Shown in pieces: positions 32,336 to 44,189 of a stretch of 64,000 nucleotides of DNA (within the stretch, counting starts at the first letter, position 1; each line of letters starts with the position of its first letter). Below the pieces are notes generated by a model, which saw only the letters and a list, made by a program, of their open reading frames with translations, was not told the origin of the DNA and made no database searches. The translations under genes were made by a program, and so were the position numbers. The stretch covers positions 13,207,168-13,271,167 of the forward strand of contig NC_047101.1 in the NCBI RefSeq assembly GCF_902459505.1, read 5' to 3'. The stretch comes from Geotrypetes seraphini. Taxonomy: Eukaryota > Chordata > Amphibia > Gymnophiona > Dermophiidae.

Positions 32336-34100
32336 AATAATCTATAATAAGGACTGACATGATCTGTTTTCTTTAAACCAAAAATGAGTCTTTTGATGGT
32401 TCTCTAGTGAGATCCAAGATATACGTATTATATTACAATAATCAAGGATACTTATCCCCTCTTTTACTAAGGTGCGCTAATCGAATTGGCGCATGCTAAA
32501 TGCTAACACGTCCATAGACTAACATGCACACGTTAGCGTTTACCGTGTGCTAAATCGATTAGCGCACCTTAGAAAAAAGAGGGCCTTAGTATAGTTTCGT
32601 TTCAAGTTTATTATTTCTTTTGATTAATCGCGTAATCAAATTCTAAGCGATGAACATTTTAAAATACATTCATTGAGAGACAAACAATACAAACTTTAAA
32701 TAATAACATCGGGTAGATAACTAATACATGTTCTCATTACATAAGGTAAGATAGGGTTTTGAAAGACAATTGATTAAAGAAAAGCAAAACAAAGGAAAAG
32801 GACAATAGGGAAATATATAACGCTAAAACATAAAATAATAAAATCACTGGCCTTAAAATGATTGAATTAAATATTAAAAGCATCATTAAAAAGAAATGTT
32901 TTTAGATTACTTTTAAATTTTCCTAAATCCTGCTCCTTTCGTAAATAAATTGGAAGAGCGTTCCAAGTCTGTGGAGCGGTTACCGAAAAGATAAACTGCC
33001 GTCTGGTATTAATAATCTTCAGTGAAGGAATGGTCAATAAATTTTGCTCATTAGATCTTAAGGTTCTGCTTGGGTAATATGTAATGTAATGTAATGTAAT
33101 TTATTTCTTATATACCGCTACATCCGTTAGGTTCTAAGCGGTTTGAAGAAAATATACATTAAGATTATAAATGAGAAGTAAGAAGGTACTTAAAAATTCC
33201 CTTACTGTCCCGAAGGCTCACAATCTAACTAAAGTACCTGGAAATTAATAAAGAAGAGAAAATAAAGATGGTTGAAAAAAGAAAAATTCTATGTGAACTT
33301 ATAGGATGGAAATTAAACTGACAGTGAAGAACTGTATGAAAAATACATATGGAATGCAGTTAGAGAGGGTAGGTTACAATCTATTGATGGTATTTGTTTA
33401 ATTGGAAGGTGTTAAGGTGGGTAATTTGGGGGAAGGTTATCTGAAGGTAGGTGAATCTTCTGGAGGTAAAAGAGGAGGGGTTAAGATATTTGGATGAATT
33501 TTTTGAAAAGCAGGGTTTTGATTTCTTTTCTGAATGTTTTGAGGTTGTCTGATATTGTCATAAGATTGGAGATGGAATGGTTGATTTTTGCTGCTTGTGT
33601 TGCCAGAAGGTTGTCAAACATTTTCTTGCGTTGTGTGCCTTTGAGTGGGGGGAAGGCGAAAGGGTTCGAGGTTCTTCTGTGTCTTGAGGTGGAGATTTGG
33701 TTTAAGCGGTTGTTTAGATAGGAGGGGGAAGAGCCGTGTAATGCTTTGAATATGGTATTAATAGCTTGTATATGAATGCTGGAGTCTTATAGAATAGAGA
33801 CTTAAAGATAAGCAAACAAAGTTTATATGTTATCCGATGGATAACTGGAAGCCAATGTGCATTTTTTAAGAGGGGTGTAACGTGATCAAATTTTCTGGAT
33901 TTAGTGATGAGTGATACCCTATATAATTCAGGTATGTAAGAGGGTGTGCGGACAATATAAGAAATGCTTGATTAAATGAAACAGAAATCATTGTTGCTCT
34001 GGGATCTGTGAAATAAATAGTAAATATACTTATCAGAAGGCACTGGGAAGCTGCAACTACGGATTTTCTGCTAAGCTCCAAGGAGGTAAAACAGAGGCTT
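32336..34100 (-). mobile_element. Three nested or adjacent LINE 3' regions with a MITE
   Basis: 32336-32454: minus-strand LINE body. 32455-32585: MITE (separate entry). 32598-33070: L2-like 3' end (reverse of TTGAAAC...; GCGTTCCAAGTCTGTGGAGC). 33078-34100: another LINE whose 3' tail is the reverse of CCGCTTAGAACCTAACGGAT, GTAGCGGTATATAAG, (ATTAC)n. Confidence 0.5.
32455..32585. mobile_element. MITE, Harbinger-like, 3-bp TSD (TTA)
   Basis: TTA at 32452-32454 and 32586-32588; arms CTTTTACTAAGGTGCGCTAA / TTAGCGCACCTTAGAAAAAAG around TAGTCTATGG-type centre. Confidence 0.7.
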
Positions 34101-34155
34101 CATCACAGAGGCTTAAATTATGTAAAGTTGCAGCAAGTGGGATATGCTGACCAAG

Positions 34156-34779
34156 TGTGGCGCAGTGGTTAAAGCTACAGCCTCAGCCCCCTGGGGTTGT
34201 GGGTTCAAACCCACGCTACTCCTTGTGACCCTGGGCAAGTCACTTAATCCCCCCATTGCCCCAGGTACATTCGATAGATTGTGAGCCCGCCGGGACAGAC
34301 AGGGAAAAATGCTTGAGTACCTGAATAAATTCATGTAAACCATTCTGAGCTTCCCTGGGAGAATATAATAGAAAACTGAATGAATAAATAGTGTGAAAAG
34401 TTTCTGTTTCTGATAACCAGAGCTGAGACTGTGACATCATAATGCCTCATTCCACCAATAAGAGCCAACTTCATCAGTGATGTCACAATGGCTTGATTGT
34501 CCTACACTTGGCTCACTTTTACTACATGTTGATTTCTGGAGTGGCGCAGTGGTTAAAGCTACAGCCTCAGCACCCTGAGGTTGTGGGTTCAAACCCACAC
34601 TACTCCTTGTGACCTTGAGCAACTCACTTAATCCCCCCCATTGCCCCAGGTACATTCGATAGATTGTGAGCCCACCAGGACAGACAGGGGAAAATGCTTG
34701 AGTACCTGAATAAATTCATGTAAACCGTTCTGAGCTCCCATGGGAGAACGGTATAGAAAATTGAATGAATAAATAAAAT
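34156..34779 (+). mobile_element. SINE dimer with linker
   Basis: Two tRNA/CORE-type SINEs (34156-34390, 34541-34779), each with GTGGCGCAGTGGTTAAAGCT, B-box-like GGTTCAAACCC, CAAGTCACTTAATCC core and a tail ending AATAAATA. The linker (34391-34540) contains TGACATCATAATGCCTCATT and TCAGTGATGTCACAATGGCT, which also occur in the 214-bp units of the hAT element at 8183. Confidence 0.8.
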
Positions 34780-34974
34780 ACTCCAGTGGAAAGGCCCAAG
34801 CCTTCAACTTGTAATAGGGTTTTATTCCACTTAAAGCAGATTTTCTACTATCCAATGAGCTGTTTGCTCAAGCTTGCATAACTCACTTATTGGACACTAC
34901 AGCAGCATCGGCGTCTTTCCTACTGAACACAGGGCCCAGCCAACATGGAGTTACTGTATAACGGATGCCCTAGA

Positions 34975-35115
34975 AGATGTAAACTTTGTGGTTCTTACAC
35001 CCCCAACCAGTCAGGTTTTCAAGATACCCCTAATGAATATGCATGAGAGAAATTTGCATGCATATTCCCTACTTTATTGGCTGGCTAAGAGTCCCCCATA
35101 ACAGGTTTCAGAACC
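34975..35115. repeat. Degraded palindromic MITE
   Basis: GTCAGGTTTTCAAGATACCC, AATGAATATGCATGAGAGAA with a diverged inverse TTTGCATGCATATTCC; same family as 53177-53366. Confidence 0.45.
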
Positions 35116-35593
35116 ACTGTTGTAAGGGGAAGTAGCGTCAACAGCAAAGACGCTGGAATGCATCCCCTCACCAATCATTTAACCCCTCCTCCTTCCCAGC
35201 AGCAACACAGCTACTAGTATGATCTTGTTGGCTACTAGGAGAGAGATAAACCAGCGAGCTGTCTTGGCACCTGAACAAATACATTTTCACCTCCTCTTAG
35301 GATGTGCCTCTGGTCCCTCAGTCTTGCTATGACAGACTGCCAAATCTATGGTTTGAAATGTATTGCTTTAGGTCAGCTATATTTGCAGGGCTGCTCTTCA
35401 AGTTTATATTTATTTCAGTGTGATAATATAACACCAATTAGATCACATGAGCAGCTGAAAATATGATGTGAGAGACAGAACGGTTCACTTGTCCCATTCT
35501 GCACGGTACACTGGCTGCATCCATAGATGTTTTTAATAAAGTCACAGGATGAGGTTGATGCTCATGCAATGTTAGCTTGACCCAGAGCATCAT

Positions 35594-36545
35594 TTGAACA
35601 TAAGAACATAAGAATAGCCTTACTGGGTCAGACCAATGGTCCATCAAGCCCAGTAGCCCGTTCTCACGGTGGCCAATCCAGGTCACTAGTGGCCAAAACC
35701 CAAGGAGTAGCAACATTCCATACAGAATCTCAAAGAATAGCCAGATTCCGGAATCCCAGGGAGTAGCAACATTCCATACAGAATCTCAAAGAATAGCCAG
35801 ATTCCGGAATCCCAGAGAGCAACACGATTCTAGAATCCCAGGGAGTAGCAACATTCCATACAGAATCTCAAAGAATAGCCAGATTCCGGAATCCCAGAGA
35901 GCAACACGATTCTAGAATCCCAGGGAGTAGCAACATTCCATACAGAATCTCAAAGAATAGCCAGATTCCGGAATCCCAAAGAGCAACAAGATTCTAGAAT
36001 CCCAGGGAGTAGCAACATTCCATACAGAATCTCAAAGAATAGCCAGATTCCGGAATCCCAGAGAGCAACACGATTCTAGAATCCCAGGGAGTAGCAACAT
36101 TCCATACAGAATCTCAAAGAATAGCCAGATTCCGGAATCCCAGGGAGTAGCAACATTCCATACAGAATCTCAAAGAATAGCCAGATTCCGGAATCCCAGA
36201 GAGCAACACGATTCTAGAATCCCAGGGAGTAGCAACATTCCATACAGAATCTCAAAGAATAGCCAGATTCCGGAATCCCAGAGAGCAACACGATTCTAGA
36301 ATCCCAGGGAGTAGCAACATTCCATACAGAATCTCAAAGAATAGCCAGATTCCGGAATCCCAGAGAGTAACACGATTCTAGAATCCCAGGGAATGGCAAC
36401 ATTCCATGGTACCGATCCAGGGAATTTTTTTTACTTTTCTATTGATGATGAGTTCTTGTCTTTTTGTTTTGTACTATGTAAACTGCTATGATGATGTATC
36501 AAACAGCGGTCTGTAAATACCAATAAACATAAACAACATTTATGT
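35594..36545 (-). mobile_element. CR1-like 3' fragment with internal minisatellite
   Basis: 35594-35700 is the family tail (ATAAGAACATAAGAATAGCC, TTACTGGGTCAGACCAATGG). From there a minisatellite extends to 36408. 36410-36545 looks like another LINE 3' end (CAAACAGCGGTCTGTAAATA). Confidence 0.65.
35696..36408. repeat. 56/82-bp minisatellite, about 9 copies
   Basis: AGTAGCAACATTCCATACAG recurs nine times. Units are either 56 bases or 82 bases, the longer including AGAGAGCAACACGATTCTAG. Copies are nearly identical, so expansion is recent. Confidence 0.85.
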
Positions 36546-36780
36546 TTAAAGATGCTTTTGATATATAAGCCAACTTTGACCGACTGCTAGTCTGCAACAT
36601 TCTCTTCATCCCTTTCCCTTCCGTGTTTCCCTCTTAATTTCCTTTTCTATTTGCTTAAAACAATGTAACCTTTACCCCTTATGTATCACTTTGCAGTTCT
36701 TTGTTGTTCGTATTTGTCTTTGAATATCTTCTTTTATTTTATATTTATTTTAATTTTGTAAACCGCTTGAAACATGAAAC
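36546..36780 (+). mobile_element. LINE-type 3' end
   Basis: AT-rich tail ending TTTTGTAAACCGCTTGAAAC, abutting the 5S-derived SINE. Confidence 0.4.
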
Positions 36781-36783
36781 TAT

Positions 36784-37050
36784 GGCCCACAGCCTGGCTG
36801 CCCTCGGTAGGCCTACCCTTGCCATCAGAAGACAAACAGGGTCAGACTTGTCTAGTACTTGGATGGGGGACCACTGGGGAACACCCAGGCACCACGGACT
36901 TCAGGGCCCCCTGCCAAGCAGCAGCAACACAACAAAGCCCCTGCACAAGAGAAAGCAATGGCAAACCACTTCTGTACCATGCCTTGAAACATCCCAAGGA
37001 AGATTTCTCATGTATGCAGCCATGGGTAAGCGCTCAACTCAAAGGCAAGC
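36784..37050 (+). mobile_element. 5S rRNA-derived SINE
   Basis: 36784-36900 follows 5S rRNA from the 5' end through the internal promoter to the 3' end: GCCCACAGCC, CAGGGTCAGACTTGTCTAGT, ACTTGGATGGGGGACC, CACCCAGGCACCACGGACTT. It is followed by AGCAATGGCAAACCACTTCT and a CCATGGGTAAGCGCTCAACT segment, as in Deu-domain SINE3/AmnSINE-type elements. Diverged, no terminal repeat seen. Confidence 0.7.
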
Positions 37051-37052
37051 AC

Positions 37053-37728
37053 TAGTGCTGCCCAATTTCCGATTCAAATCAATTCATCAATTCAAATCAA
37101 CTCATTGTTAAAAAAAAACAAAAAACAGGCTCACTGATTCAACCCGTTCAGGCATTCCCTCTACCACCAGAATTGTTCCATCTAATGTAACTTCCTGTTT
37201 TGTGAAACCGGAAGTTACATCAGAAGAAAGGACTTTGGCGAAGGGAATGCCGAACAGACCTCGTGCGGATCAGCAAAGGTGATATTTATATTTGTTGGCT
37301 GGCTCTCTCCTTTCTCATTCCCGCAAGCATTTCTCTTTTCCTCCCTGCGATTCCACAGTGTAAGTAAAAGGACCTCTCTCTGCTCTCCTCTTTTCTGAGG
37401 CCATATAGGAATTGGGGGAGGGAGAAGCTGGGGCCCTTGCGGTGGGGATTGGGAAGCTGAGAATCAGGCAGGGGGGCTGGGAAAGCTTTGGGGATGATTT
37501 GCTTTGGGGAAGCTGAGAATCGGGGAGGGGGCTGGGGAAGCTGAGAATTGGGCAGGGGGGCTGGGGAAACTTTGAGGATGATTTGCTTTGGGGAAGCTTT
37601 GGGGATGGTTAAATAAAATGTTTAAACTTAAAAAGCTGCGTCATTGAAAATGAATCGAATCAAAAAATCGATTCAACAGGGTGAATCGAATCGAATCGAA
37701 ATATTTTTCCCTGAATCGGGCAACACTA
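37053..37728. mobile_element. TIR element (TAGTGCTGCCC type)
   Basis: Left TAGTGCTGCCCAATTTCCGA and right TCGGGCAACACTA are inverted, with GATTCAAATC/GAATCGAATC simple subterminal repeats. 37390-37620 is G-rich with four GGGGAAGCTNNGGGNATGAT-like units. hAT-like by ends; TSD unclear. Confidence 0.5.
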
Positions 37729-38786
37729 TGCACACACATTGGAGGCATGGACAGGTCAACAAGCACATGGAGCAGAGTCCCCAAAGTTAGACATCCCTCC
37801 CCCCCCCCCCCTCCAACTTTGCTGGTCTTCTTTTATTTTTAGTTCTTTTCTACCTTGCAGTCTGAAGTCAGCTGAGAAAGAGCCAGAAATCTGACTACGC
37901 TCTGAGCTCACTTCCTTGACTTGTCCCTAAAATAATTAGCATGGCATCGAGACTACCCCTGACGGAGTCTCAGATCATGAAGGACTAGGAATTGAAAACT
38001 TTTCCTAGCGCGTTATGTGTTTGGCATTAAGGGGATTTCCTACGCCAGCTGCCGGGGGGTCCACTGTTTTCTACGAGCCACTTCCACCACAGGAACCTAG
38101 CGTTACATCTCGCCATCAAAGAGGTATGTGAGAATGCATGCTCGTGCACTACTGCGCTCTTTTATAAGGGCGGAATCCTATTTTGTTATTTTTTAATCAT
38201 TGATTTGTATAATCTAGAACCAACATTTTGGTATCATCAGAAAGTGCATCTGTGAGGATTTTGGTTAAGATTTATTCAATAGAAAAAAAACCCACAAAAC
38301 GAGAAATCAAACTTTATTTGTGTCTTTTCTTGTAAATTTAATATATATGATATAGCAGAATATTATTCCTGTCTGACAGGCAGTTAGATTTATTCATCAC
38401 CATCTGTCTCTATATTCAAAGCTATTTGTAGGTAAAATTAGATTTTGGCAGCTCATATTTCTATGAGGGTGTTCCGCTGTGTGCACAAGACAGAAACTCA
38501 CAAACACTATTGCATGGATTACTGAGCTGACATAAACCATCAAACCCCAAACGAGAAGTACTTTAATGGATTCTTATACTGTTGTTGAAGCTTTGGTGCT
38601 TCCTGATCAGCCACCACCCCGGTGGGGACGACAATCATGTTACTGGCATCTTTCATTGTAGAACACTGCCAGATCCTAGTAAGGCAAATGCAAGACATAT
38701 TTGTCCAATTGAACTCTTGTTTGTAGCCTCTGAGCAGAAGAAATACAGGTTTAATTCTCCTAGCAAGACAAGTGGGGTTTGGGGAG
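37729..38786. other. No gene recognised
   Basis: C-run at 37798-37812; otherwise unassigned sequence. Confidence 0.4.
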
Positions 38787-39417
38787 TGTATGGTGCAGTG
38801 GTTAGAGCTACAGCCCCAGCTCCCTGGGGTTACAGGTTCAAATCCCACACTGCTCCTTGTGACCCTGGGCAAGTCACTTAATCCCCCAGTGCCCCAGGGA
38901 CATTAGACTGTGAGCCCACCGGGACAGACACGGAAAAAGGCTTGAGGACCTAAATAAATTCATGTAAACCGTTCTGAGCTGAGAATAGTATAGAAAATTG
39001 AATAAGTAGTATGAAAAGTTTCAGCCTCCGATAAGCAGAGCTGGTATTGTGATGTCATAATGCCTCATTCCACCAATGCCTAAGAGCCAACCTCATCAGT
39101 GATGTCACAATGACTTGATTGTCCTGTACTTGGCTCACCTTTACTATATTTTGATCTCTAGAGTGGTGCAGTGGTTAGAGCTACAGCCTCAGCACCCTCA
39201 GGTTATGTGTTCAAACCAACGCTGCTGTTTGTGACCCTGGACAAGTCACTTAATCCCCCTATTGCCCTAGGTACATTAGATAGCGTGTGAGTCCGCCGGG
39301 ACAGATAGCGAATAATGTTTTGAGTACCCGAATAACTTGTAATCCGCACAGAATTGTAGGATATGTGGAATAAAAAAAACAAATAAATTAATAAATTAAA
39401 TAAATAAATAAATAAAG
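38787..39417 (+). mobile_element. SINE dimer with linker, second copy
   Basis: Same layout as 34156-34779: SINE 38787-39008, about 150-base linker with TGATGTCATAATGCCTCATT, SINE 39163-39417 ending in (AAAT)n. More diverged (TGGTGCAGTGGTTAGAGCTA head). Confidence 0.8.
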
Positions 39418-39594
39418 ATGAACCAATGTGTCACATCTGCCCAGCTGAGAAAAGCGAGACATCAAGTGCCCCTCTTAGAACGCCGAAGTGGCAGTTCTCC
39501 CGAGGCAAATGCACTGAAGCCCACAGCGAGGGTGAGAGGCACCCGTGGAGGCGTCCCTCTCCTGCCCTTGTCTCCGCCCGCCGCTCCTTCCCCA

Positions 39595-39900
39595 ATTTCC
39601 AAGTTTCCAAGTTTTATTAGTGCTTGATGAATCGCTTATTAAATACCTAAGCGATGTACAATTCAGGTAAAATATAAATACAAATACATTGACCTTTAAA
39701 TTTAAAAAAAAACAAAAAAACAAAAAAACATACTGGGTTAACACACATGAAACAAGCGGGTAGAGGGGAAAAGTTACAATATATTTGTAGAGGAAAATAT
39801 ACATTTAAGGGAAAAAATAACTCAGGGAAGGGAAAAAAGCGAAATTAAGGGATATTAAGCCTAGCGTTAATAAAACAAAATTATAAATCCCTCTTGCCGC
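39595..39900 (-). mobile_element. L2-like LINE 3' end
   Basis: Reverse of the TTGGAAACTTGGAAA tail, with TTGATGAATCGCTTATTAAA and TAAGCGATGTACAATT as in 4380-4430. Confidence 0.6.
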
Positions 39901-40205
39901 ACGCATGCCAAACTTCCAGCTGTTCACCGCTGCGAGCACCGTGCTCCTCACGACCCCATCGTCTCTCCTGCTGATGCCACTTCCTAAGCGTGGCACCTGG
40001 ACGTGACGTCAGCGGGCGAGGCGACACGGTTGCGAGGAGCACGTTAAGGTTGCTGTTTGCGGCAGTGAACCATGAGAGTTACGGGGGAAGGGGGGCAGCG
40101 CCCGTGGCAAGGGGAGAAGTGGGAAGAGGCAGGGGCGGAGATGAGGGGTGCTGACGCCCCCCACCGACATGGCGCCCAGGGCTGACCCCCTCCCCCCCTT
40201 AGTAT
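39901..40205. repeat. Unnamed GC-rich repeat
   Basis: Words ACGTGACGTCAGCGGGCGAG, GACGCCCCCCACCGACATGG recall 27530-27845 and 44725-45000. Confidence 0.35.
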
Positions 40206-40213
40206 GCTCCTGA

Positions 40214-40379
40214 GGCCCTCTTTTACTAAGGTACGCTAACTGATTAGTGCACGCTAAATGCTAACACGTGCATGTTAGTCTATGGACGCGTTAACGTTTA
40301 GTGCGCACTAATTCAATTAGCGTTCGCTAATTCCATAGTGTGCGCTAATCGGTTAGCGCACCTAAGTGAAAGAGGGGGG
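40214..40379. mobile_element. MITE, Harbinger-like, 3-bp TSD (TGA)
   Basis: TGA at 40211-40213 and 40380-40382; arms CTCTTTTACTAAGGTACGCT / AGCGCACCTAAGTGAAAGAG with two internal ATTAGCG palindromes. Confidence 0.7.
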
Positions 40380-40582
40380 TGAGTTTCAGTGCATTTGCCA
40401 TGGGGGAATCGCTATCGCAGCATTGTAAGAGGGGGCCCTAAGGGGGCACCTCAGTTTAGGCGCTCTGATGCTGCGTGATGATTACCAATTCCATATCGGT
40501 GTCTTGGCACCAAGATTCTGTTACAATATACTAGCATACGTTGGCACGCTTAACTGCACTAAGTGATGTGCGTAATTTACAG

Positions 40583-41051
40583 CAGTGTTTTTCAACCTTT
40601 TTACACCTAAGGACCGGCAGAAATAAAAGAATTATTCTGTGGACCGGCATCAGTCCGTGGACCAGCGGTTGAAGAACACTGGGCTAAGTCGTGGGCCAGA
40701 CCCCGCCCACCTCTACCCGATCTCCACCCCAGACCCCGCCCCCATAATAGTACTAATTGCACTTTGCACGTCCCGTGCCTCATCTGGAAGCCTTCCCTCT
40801 GACGTTGCGACATCAGAGAGAAGGCTTCCGGTTCAGGTGCAGGATGCCCGTAGGAGCCACTGCCCGTGGCTTTGTGCACCGAATCGGTTAGGAAGAGGGA
40901 GCTGGCTCGAAGATAACGCCGCATCGATCGCACCGTGGACCGGCGGTTGAAGAACACTGTTTTGGGCCTGATGCACGTGCTGGCCCTGTGGACCGGCAGG
41001 AAATTTCTGTGGACCGCCACTGGTCCATGGACCGGTGGTTGAAGAACACTG
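40583..41051. mobile_element. hAT element with perfect 8-bp TSD
   Basis: TSD ATTTACAG at 40575-40582 and 41052-41059. Ends CAGTGTTTTTCAACC / GGTTGAAGAACACTG. Subterminal GTGGACCGG repeats occur six or more times, as in binding-site arrays of hAT ends. Confidence 0.9.
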
Positions 41052-41574
41052 ATTTACAGTATTTTATAAGTGGCCGGGTCAATATTCAAAGCAACATAAA
41101 TGGTCTGTTCAAAGCTAATCGGTCATTTTCAGTAGCACTTCACTAGTTGCTGCTGAAAATATCCAGTTAGCCCTTATGTCAAAACCCAAGAAGAAAAAAA
41201 CCCTTTATTTATATGTCATCCATTTAAAAAAAAAACCCAAAACCATACCTCTTTCATTTCAAATGAGACCTGCGGTGTGCAAACACATACGCTCACACAT
41301 AGCTGTCACTCCAAATTAACAAAACAGGAATAACTAAGCCCCCAAAGTGTAGCCACATGAAACTGAGACATTACATAAAAGCATCTATAGCAAACAAGTG
41401 TATTTCAAAATATCCACAGCATTTTAATCCCTTTCATGTAAAAAAAAAAAAATATATATATATATACATATTGGTCAATATTCAAAAGCACTTATTCAGA
41501 TAAAAGTACCTGCTACCGAGATAAACTGCTGCTCGTTGGGATATTCAGAAGCCCTATCCAGAGAGTACTTAGGA

Positions 41575-42730
41575 AATATAGAAACATGATGGCAGATAAA
41601 GGACAAATGGCCCATCCACAGCATCCACTATCTCCTCCTCTCCCTATTGGCTAAGGCTCTTTACAGCTGTATTGTGATGTCATAGAACTTTATGGTTTTA
41701 GAAACATGATGGCAGATAAAGGCCAAATGGCCCATCCAGTCTGCCCATCCCCTGCATCCACTATCTCCCTCCATTCCCTATTGTGATGTCATAGAACTTT
41801 ATGATTATAGAACCATAGAGAATCTTTGAAGCAGTAGCTCGTTTTTTTCAATAATTTCCCTTGATGCAGCGATAACGCAAAATAGGGCCTTGTCTATTTT
41901 CCTCCCGTGCTTTACAGCAACAGCAGCACTGGGAGTACAGCATTATACTGCCGAGATTTTTACCCATACCAGAGAAAAGAACATTCTTAACAAGATAAGT
42001 GCTAGTTTCCTACTTCTATAAGAAAATCTATATGAATAAGTTTTGAGAAATTGATATAGAAAATTGATATAAAAAATGGAGTTTGTTTCGACCGAGGATG
42101 TATTTTCCTATGGCAGCTGTGTAGTTGTCATAGAGTTTTCCAGGTGATAATAATCTCTGGAAAATACTGAGGTCTTTTCTCCAATAATATTAGGAGACTT
42201 TATCTGATTAATCTCTGGTTTGGTTTTCTTTTGAATATCTTTTTGATGGCTATTTATATAAAAACATTGTGACATGATGGCAGATAAGGGTCAAATGGTC
42301 CATCCACAGCATCCACTATCTCCTCCTCTCCCTATTGGTTAAGGCTCTTTACAGCTGTATTGTGATGTCACAGAACTTTATGGTTTTAGAAACATGATGG
42401 CAGATAAAGGCCAAATGGCCCATCTGCAGCATCCACTGTCTTCTCCTCTTCCTATTGGCTAAGGCTCTTTACAGCTGCATTGTGATGTCATAGAACTTTA
42501 TAGTTATAGAAACATTTTGACATGATGGCAGATAAAGGCTAAATGGCCCATCCAGTCTGCCCATCTGCAGAAACCACTATCTCGCTAAGAGATCCCATGT
42601 GCCTATCCCAGGCTTTCTTGAAATCAGACACAGTCTCTGTCTCCACCACCTCTTCCGGGAGACTGTTCTTTCTGTAAAAAAGTACCTCCTTAATTTACTC
42701 CTGAGCCTATCACCTCTTAACTTCATCCTA
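41575..42730 (-). repeat. Cluster of CR1-like LINE tails
   Basis: GATGGCAGATAAAGG... with CATCCACTATCTCCTCC and GTGATGTCATAGAACTTTAT occurs at about 41588, 41708, 42273, 42395 and 42520. The last continues on the minus strand into ORF2 (reverse of AGACTGTGTCTGATTTCAAG, CGAGTCTCTTTCATTTGAA), matching 55.7-55.9 kb. Confidence 0.7.
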
Positions 42731-43051
42731 TGCTCTCTCTCATTCCAGAGCTTCCTTTCAAATGAAAGAGACTCGACTCATGTACATTTATGCCATGTAC
42801 ATCACATATGTATTCTTACAAACCACCTCTGCACTATCCGGATATCGCCTCTGAAACCTTTCAGGCTGTCTTTATACTACGTGAATAGTGCTGGGATGGA
42901 GTAATTGGCATAAACCAAGCTGGTCCCACAGTGATGGGTGGGCCTACTGCCAATAGAGGTGGGTACAATGTTCTGACTGCAGCCTGCAGTGTGCCTTTAT
43001 GGCAGCTGGTGGGAATCCCCAAGCCCTGGCAGCTGTGAAGATACCCTGAAC

Positions 43052-43800
43052 TTATTTCAAGTTTCATGTTTATTTCATTTTTGATATACCGCCTATCAAA
43101 ATTGGGTTTATAGAAAAATAAAAACAGTGATAATTGCAGGGAATGTGATAATTAACCAGCTCGAAACAGGAGGGATAATGGGAAATGCAATATAATACAA
43201 AGGAAAGAGATAAGAGGAATAGTTTAAACATTTCTTCTTGAGTTATTTTTCTCTTACATAATAGACATCTTTAAACAATAATGATTTGAGGTTTGAGTTG
43301 AACTTTGTTATACAGTAGAGAATTACACAGGGACAAATTTGTCCCAGTCCCCGCAGAAACTGAATTTTCCCTGTCCCCACGAGTTTTGTCACTGTTCCTG
43401 TCCCTACTCCATTCTTGTAAGCTCTGCCTTAACCGCACAAGCCTTGAACACTTATGATTTTAAAGTGTTTGAGGCTTGTGCTGAGCTCGCAGGAATGGGG
43501 CAGGGACGGGACGGGAAAATGAGTCCCCGCAAGGACAGGAAAAAATTTGTCCCCGTGTCATTCTCTATTATAGAGTTTTCCTGTCTAAGACGACGAGGCT
43601 TAGAATCCCATAAGGAGGGGGCTGTAAAAGAAAAAAATGGATTTATGTGTAGTGTCATAAACTATCTGATGCATTGAGGGGATGGAAGAGGAGATTGTGG
43701 TGATTGAAACCAAGTAATCTGGCAATGAAAGCCGGAGAATGTTCTAGTCTTGATTTAAGAGTGAGAAGTAAAATTTTGAATGTTATGTGGTGAGAGATGG
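43052..43800 (-). mobile_element. L2-like LINE interrupted by a hAT
   Basis: Minus-strand tail (reverse of TTTTGATAGGCGGTATATCA, AAATAAACATGAAACTTG) at 43058; body resumes after the hAT at 43576. Confidence 0.55.
43316..43567. mobile_element. hAT MITE with 8-bp TSD (7/8)
   Basis: TTATACAG at 43308-43315 versus TTATAGAG at 43568-43575. Ends TAGAGAATTACACAGGGACA / GTCCCCGTGTCATTCTCTA. Inner inverted repeats around CACTTATGATTTTAAAGTG. Confidence 0.8.
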
Positions 43801-43936
43801 GTGGCCAGTGAGCGTCTACGAGAAGAGGGGTTACGTGATTCCAGCACGCTTAGCGTTCAGCCCTTGTCTCGTTCTTCGTATCGGATCTTCACGATTGGGA
43901 AATCAACTCCACAATACCAACAGAATTTTTACAACT

Positions 43937-43985
43937 GGACCCTTGAGAAAGGCTTGTTAGCCGAAACACGGCCCGTGTCAGGTCT
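43937..43985 (+). repeat. Degenerate hammerhead-like motif
   Basis: GACC/GGTC stem I, altered 5' core (CTTGAGA), GGCT..AGCC stem II, intact GAAAC, ACGG/CCGT stem III and GTC. An AATAAAG-bearing tail with TTCTCCACAG follows at about 44049-44085, as after the 5865 copy. Confidence 0.4.
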
Positions 43986-44189
43986 GTTAGTCTCTTATAC
44001 GTTTGATGTGGACATATTCCTATTATTGTTTGAAGATATTTTGAAGAAATAAAGGAACGTCAAGAACATTGTGTTTCTCCACAGCTTGTTCTTTTCTGGA
44101 TTGCTCTTTTTTCTGTGGAATATTGGGTCTTCTTGCTTTGGCATCTTTAGTAAGCCAACACCAATGTCAAAACCAATGCTAAAACGGTT

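Noticed and set aside
34156-34390. tRNA gene (GGTTCAAACCC with upstream box)
   Set aside because: The tRNA-like head is part of a SINE with CORE and LINE-type tail; no cloverleaf is seen.
35696-36408. CRISPR-like repeat-spacer pattern
   Set aside because: The apparent spacers are one repeated block; two-length minisatellite.
36784-36900. Functional 5S rRNA gene
   Set aside because: Diverged, with SINE sequence continuing past the 3' end and no terminator T-run.
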